Shown here: piece after piece, positions 5,609 through 8,131 of the stretch
How the letters are laid out: each line of letters begins with the position of its first letter
Numbering within the stretch: the first letter of the stretch is position 1
Assembly (NCBI GenBank): GCA_038043185.1
Contig: JBBTCO010000016.1
Location: forward strand, 1-8,131
Direction: 5' to 3'
DNA from: UBA5009 sp038043185
GTDB taxonomy: Bacteria > Bdellovibrionota > Bdellovibrionia > Bdellovibrionales > Bdellovibrionaceae
Length of the DNA: 8,131 nucleotides
Notes under the pieces: model-generated
The model's database searches: none
The model's input: the letters and a program-made list of their open reading frames with translations, nothing else
Told to the model about the DNA's origin: nothing
Position numbers and translations under genes: made by a program

Positions 5609-6584
5609 GGGCACCGGGCGTCTGATTGAAAAAGCTGATAAATATTTGGAAGCTTGCGAGGTTCACAACATGTCATACGCCACCGTAGGCACCTACGCAT
5701 ACTCCTTGGTTACGTTTTTTCGATGGCATGGCAATGACTGGGAAAAATTTGGAAAATTTAATCAGAAGGATCTTCAGGATTGGATGATTTTTTTGAAGAA
5801 AAAAGATTTTAACCCGCACACGATCAACCAAAGGCTCTGCTGTGTACGGGCCTTTTACCGATTTTGCTTTGGAAAAAACATTCCCCATGTTGCCGGAGTC
5901 CTCTATCCAAAGGCCTATCACAAAGGGCCAAGAAAAAGTCAAATCGTCATATCGCGCAGGGAGCGGAGGAGTTTTCTCGAGCTAAAAGTGAAGATTCCAA
6001 AAAAAGTTATGGATCCACTAAAACCCTCTGAAATCGATCGCTACCTCGATGGGATTTTACGTTATCGGGATTTTGGAATTGTGCTGACAATGTTGCTCTG
6101 TGGATTAAGAAGACAAGAGGTGACTTATCTGAGAAAGGAAGATGTAAATTTTCACCAGAGCTGTTTAAAGGTTCGAGGTAAAGGCAAAAAAGAAAGAATT
6201 GTTCCTATGCCATTTCACCTGATGCAAGTTTTTGAAAAATATCTCGATGTGGAGCGGCCCATGAAATCCAGCGAATATTTTTTTGTAATTCTTCAGGGTA
6301 AAAAACTTGGAGAGCAGATGAGCTTATCTGGTATCAGAAGTCTATTTCGAAAAAGACGCCTAAGACTTAATATTCCGATGGCACGGCCTCATCAATTTCG
6401 CCACGCCTTTGCCTCCGATATGGCAAGAGCAGGCGTTCCGCTAACAACTATCCAGCGACTTATGGGACACGCCGACCCCAATACCAGCATGATTTATATA
6501 AATTTATTCATGGAAGACATCAAAGCCGAGTACGATCGGGCAATGGTGCGCATTCAGGAGCGTTATGCTGCACTTTCGAAGTAA
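5571..6584 (+). CDS. Tyrosine recombinase/integrase, first of a tandem pair
   Basis: A 337-residue XerC/XerD-like tyrosine recombinase that would cut and rejoin DNA through a 3'-phosphotyrosine intermediate. The N-terminal core-binding (SAM-like) domain spans roughly 18-105 (TVGTYAYSLVTFFRW, TINQRLCCVRAFYRF). The catalytic domain follows from about 148. All expected residues are present: Arg180 in CGLRRQEV, Lys204 in VRGKGKKER, His274 and Arg277 in RPHQFRHAF, His300 in LMGH and the nucleophile Tyr309 in SMIYINL. Translation probably starts at the TTG at 5571, six bases after ggag and inside the end of the upstream gene, indicating translational coupling. The stop codon overlaps the start of the second recombinase by 20 bases. 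The intact catalytic set suggests an active enzyme, and the partner probably acts with it. Confidence 0.9.
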   Translation: MKVTKHLCYYRIEGTGRLIEKADKYLEACEVHNMSYATVGTYAYSLVTFFRWHGNDWEKFGKFNQKDLQDWMIFLKKKDFNPHTINQRLCCVRAFYRFCFGKNIPHVAGVLYPKAYHKGPRKSQIVISRRERRSFLELKVKIPKKVMDPLKPSEIDRYLDGILRYRDFGIVLTMLLCGLRRQEVTYLRKEDVNFHQSCLKVRGKGKKERIVPMPFHLMQVFEKYLDVERPMKSSEYFFVILQGKKLGEQMSLSGIRSLFRKRRLRLNIPMARPHQFRHAFASDMARAGVPLTTIQRLMGHADPNTSMIYINLFMEDIKAEYDRAMVRIQERYAALSK

Positions 6585-8016
6585 ACCACTGCCGGAAATG
6601 GCAGAAAAATATATGCAGCAGCTGGCCGCATCCAACCGAAGCAAAAACACCGTGAATCTTTATAGATCAAGTCTGCATCATTTCTGTAGATTTCTTGCAC
6701 AAGAGCGCCTTCAGCTTTTTGAGCTCACCGAAGCAAAGATTAAAAATTTTGACGAAGATCTCGAGCGACATTGCTTAAAACTAGTCACTCGAAATGCGGT
6801 TTCTCAACATGTGCATATGTATTTAAGATGGCTTGAAAGTAATAATAATTTGCCCACTGGATTTTGCCAAAAACTTTTTCCGAAATATCGAGCAGATTTA
6901 GTAAAGCCGCAACAGTGCGTGTTACCGGAACTTGCCAGCAGATTTTTAGAGGTGTTATCGGCTTCAAGTAAACCTAACACCGTCAATGGCTATAGGACCG
7001 CTCTTCGTGGATTTTACAGACTTCTCCAAAAGCAGCAGCGAAGTCATTATGTAATTTCAAGAACTGATATTGAAAACTACATGCTGTATCTTAAAAAGAA
7101 AAGTATAGTGGCAAACCAAAGATTTGCCAGACTTTTGCAAATTCGAAGATATTTGGATTGGCTATATGATCATAAAAAACTAAAAATTCACCCAGACGTG
7201 TTACTACAGACGATTGATTTCCCAAAAAGAGAAGAAACGCTTCCTCGCCCTTTTGCAGTTGACGCCGATCTTGAAATTCAAAAGAGACTGCATGAAAGCA
7301 GCGAAATTGACTATTTAGGTGTACTACTTATGCGTCGCTGCGGGCTTCGTGTGGGAGAGCTTCGGAACCTCACTCTTGACTGTGTAACCGAGGATTTTTA
7401 TGGCAACTGGTTTTTAAAAGTTCCACTGGGAAAACTCAACAATGAGCGCGTTCTCCCTCTTGACGCGAAGACTATCGAGGTTGTTCAAAGAATACAGCGA
7501 CTCCACCCTGGAAAAGAAGAGCCGGGATCTAAAACAAGATACCTCATTTCAAATCCGAGCGGGAGAAGACGATCAAAGCTTCACTTTGGACATGTCCTGC
7601 GAGAAGTGACACAAGACCTCGCCATCCCTGGCAAGGTGAACCTTCATCGGCTCCGGCATAGCTATGCCACGTCACTTCTTTCAGCCGGTCTAAGCATAAC
7701 CACTCTGAAAAAATTGATGGGCCACCGTGATATCCGCATGACTCTTGGCTATGCTGCCATTACACAAGAAACTATTCGAAATGAATATTTTGAAGCGCTT
7801 TCAAAAATTCAATCAAGGTACGAAGTGGCAAGTTACCCTTTAAAAGTTCCCGATTTCAACACTGGAATGAACCGGTCAATTTATGACGCTCAAAAATACG
7901 CCAAGAAAATTGCCAAAGGTCGCAGCGACATCAACAAACAACAGTTTGACCGCCTTTGTTATCGCCTAATGACCCTACGAAATGATTTTTGTCGGCTTCT
8001 GAAGCTTGAAGAATAA
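6565..8016 (+). CDS. Tyrosine recombinase with duplicated N-terminal core-binding domain, second of the pair
   Basis: A 483-residue tyrosine recombinase, much longer than the roughly 300 residues of XerC or XerD. Two core-binding domains stand in a row: about 10-110 (NRSKNTVNLYRSSLHHFCRF) and about 120-215 (SKPNTVNGYRTALRGFYRLL), whose aligned NTVNxYRxxLxxF motifs point to duplication. The catalytic domain runs from about 228 to 415, with Arg262 (CGLRVGEL), Lys290 (PLGKLNNER), His361 and Arg364 (LHRLRHSYA), His387 (LMGH) and Tyr396 (LGY). A basic, helical C-terminal tail of about 65 residues follows, and its natural appearance suggests that the stop at 8014-8016 is original. The ATG at 6565 follows caggag by four bases and overlaps the previous gene by 20 bases. 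It probably cooperates with the first recombinase at the element ends. The element edge lies just beyond its stop. Confidence 0.9.
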   Translation: MLHFRSKPLPEMAEKYMQQLAASNRSKNTVNLYRSSLHHFCRFLAQERLQLFELTEAKIKNFDEDLERHCLKLVTRNAVSQHVHMYLRWLESNNNLPTGFCQKLFPKYRADLVKPQQCVLPELASRFLEVLSASSKPNTVNGYRTALRGFYRLLQKQQRSHYVISRTDIENYMLYLKKKSIVANQRFARLLQIRRYLDWLYDHKKLKIHPDVLLQTIDFPKREETLPRPFAVDADLEIQKRLHESSEIDYLGVLLMRRCGLRVGELRNLTLDCVTEDFYGNWFLKVPLGKLNNERVLPLDAKTIEVVQRIQRLHPGKEEPGSKTRYLISNPSGRRRSKLHFGHVLREVTQDLAIPGKVNLHRLRHSYATSLLSAGLSITTLKKLMGHRDIRMTLGYAAITQETIRNEYFEALSKIQSRYEVASYPLKVPDFNTGMNRSIYDAQKYAKKIAKGRSDINKQQFDRLCYRLMTLRNDFCRLLKLEE

Positions 8017-8017
8017 T

Positions 8018-8131
8018 ATTCATACTATCCTCAATTTTTTTCTGCTCATCGAGAATCTTTTGCTTCTCAGCTAACTCTTTTAATTCCTTTTCCTTGGCTG
8101 CGGCCTCTTCTCTACGAAGGGCCACTAATTC
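8018..8131 (-). pseudogene. Upstream fragment of the interrupted coiled-coil gene (partial at window edge)
   Basis: A minus-strand frame enters at 8131 and reads ELVALRREEAAAKEKELKEL then AEKQKILDEQKKIED by 8027, a continuous Glu/Lys/Ala/Leu coiled coil. Downstream of about 8020 the frame stays open to a TGA near 7931, but those residues (NIILQASEADKN onward) are only the antisense of the recombinase C-terminus and lose the coiled-coil character. The change of composition marks the insertion junction. The start of the gene is outside the window. Its character matches the fragment at 5008-5148 on the same strand, so I infer one gene cut in two; the intact protein could be a helical scaffold or a secreted coiled-coil protein. 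Confidence 0.65.

Larger units (their letters stand above)
5143..8023 (+). mobile_element. Putative tyrosine-recombinase mobile element (edges approximate)
   Basis: A compact unit of about 2.9 kb holds a putative zinc-binding small protein and two tyrosine recombinases in one overlapping operon. It is bounded on both sides by pieces of a minus-strand coiled-coil gene. Mobile elements with two or three overlapping tyrosine recombinases are established (Tn554-type and RIT elements). This one has two recombinases and a Cys-rich partner. I found no convincing long terminal inverted repeat. The best hint is tatg-x-attctt-like sequence near 5159-5170 and, inverted, near 8007-8023. The left edge must lie at or beyond 5149, where the host frame hits a stop, or a few bases outside it. 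The right edge lies between the recombinase stop (8016) and about 8030. Confidence 0.65.

Noticed and set aside
5394..5942. Minus-strand open frames opposite the Cys-rich protein and first recombinase
   Set aside because: They are antisense to genes with clear zinc-binding and recombinase motifs; no start signals or recognisable product.
7931..8017. Continuation of the minus-strand coiled-coil frame to a TGA near 7931
   Set aside because: These residues are only the antisense of the second recombinase's C-terminal tail, and composition changes abruptly at about 8020; the true gene part ends there.
5140..8044. ttctg at 5140-5144 and 8040-8044 as a target-site duplication
   Set aside because: The joined host gene would shift frame and meet a stop within about 17 codons, and a five-base match beside T-rich sequence is expected by chance.
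1..8131. tRNA, rRNA or integration next to a tRNA gene
   Set aside because: No cloverleaf, TTCRA-type T-loop or rRNA-like sequence was seen near the recombinase cassette or elsewhere.

Overview
The window is AT-leaning bacterial DNA that reads like an accessory region of a Gram-negative genome. Three genes carry Sec signal peptides. A secreted protein with a GNYTQAQ / KARILKVAGF segment and the general style of the exported proteins recall Bdellovibrio-like predatory bacteria (Bdellovibrionota). That assignment rests on memory of protein style and is tentative; no marker gene is present.

Left part (1-4070). Two minus-strand genes for exported proteins lie head to tail. The one at 353-1915 is a divergent glycoside hydrolase family 3 (NagZ-like) protein that keeps the Asp-x-His dyad and the nucleophile Asp but has lost other signatures. 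The one at 2356-3585 is a cysteine-containing secreted protein of unknown function. The three long intergenic gaps each hold a copy of the same non-coding repeat: 49-341, 1968-2261 and a shorter, rearranged copy at about 3682-3845. The two long copies are almost equal in length (293 and 294 bases), colinear and in the same orientation. Each lies just beyond the 3' end of a minus-strand gene and carries a hairpin on that side. A small inverted scrap of the repeat may sit at 4902-4927.

Middle (4071-5010). A plus-strand gene for a small exported protein of unknown function (4071-4775) converges on the 3' end of a minus-strand coiled-coil gene. A textbook intrinsic terminator at 4949-4977 serves the latter.

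Right part (5008-8131). The coiled-coil gene appears to be split. Its C-terminal piece is at 5008-5148, and an upstream (more N-terminal) piece lies at about 8018-8131 and runs off the window. Between them is a compact, translationally coupled cassette of about 2.9 kb: a small multi-CxxC putative zinc-binding protein, a 337-residue tyrosine recombinase and a 483-residue tyrosine recombinase with two N-terminal core-binding domains. The reading frames overlap by 38 and 20 bases, and both recombinases keep every catalytic residue. The simplest reading is a tyrosine-recombinase mobile element, comparable in plan to multi-recombinase elements such as RIT or Tn554-type elements, that inserted into the coiled-coil gene. 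The exact ends could not be fixed by eye.
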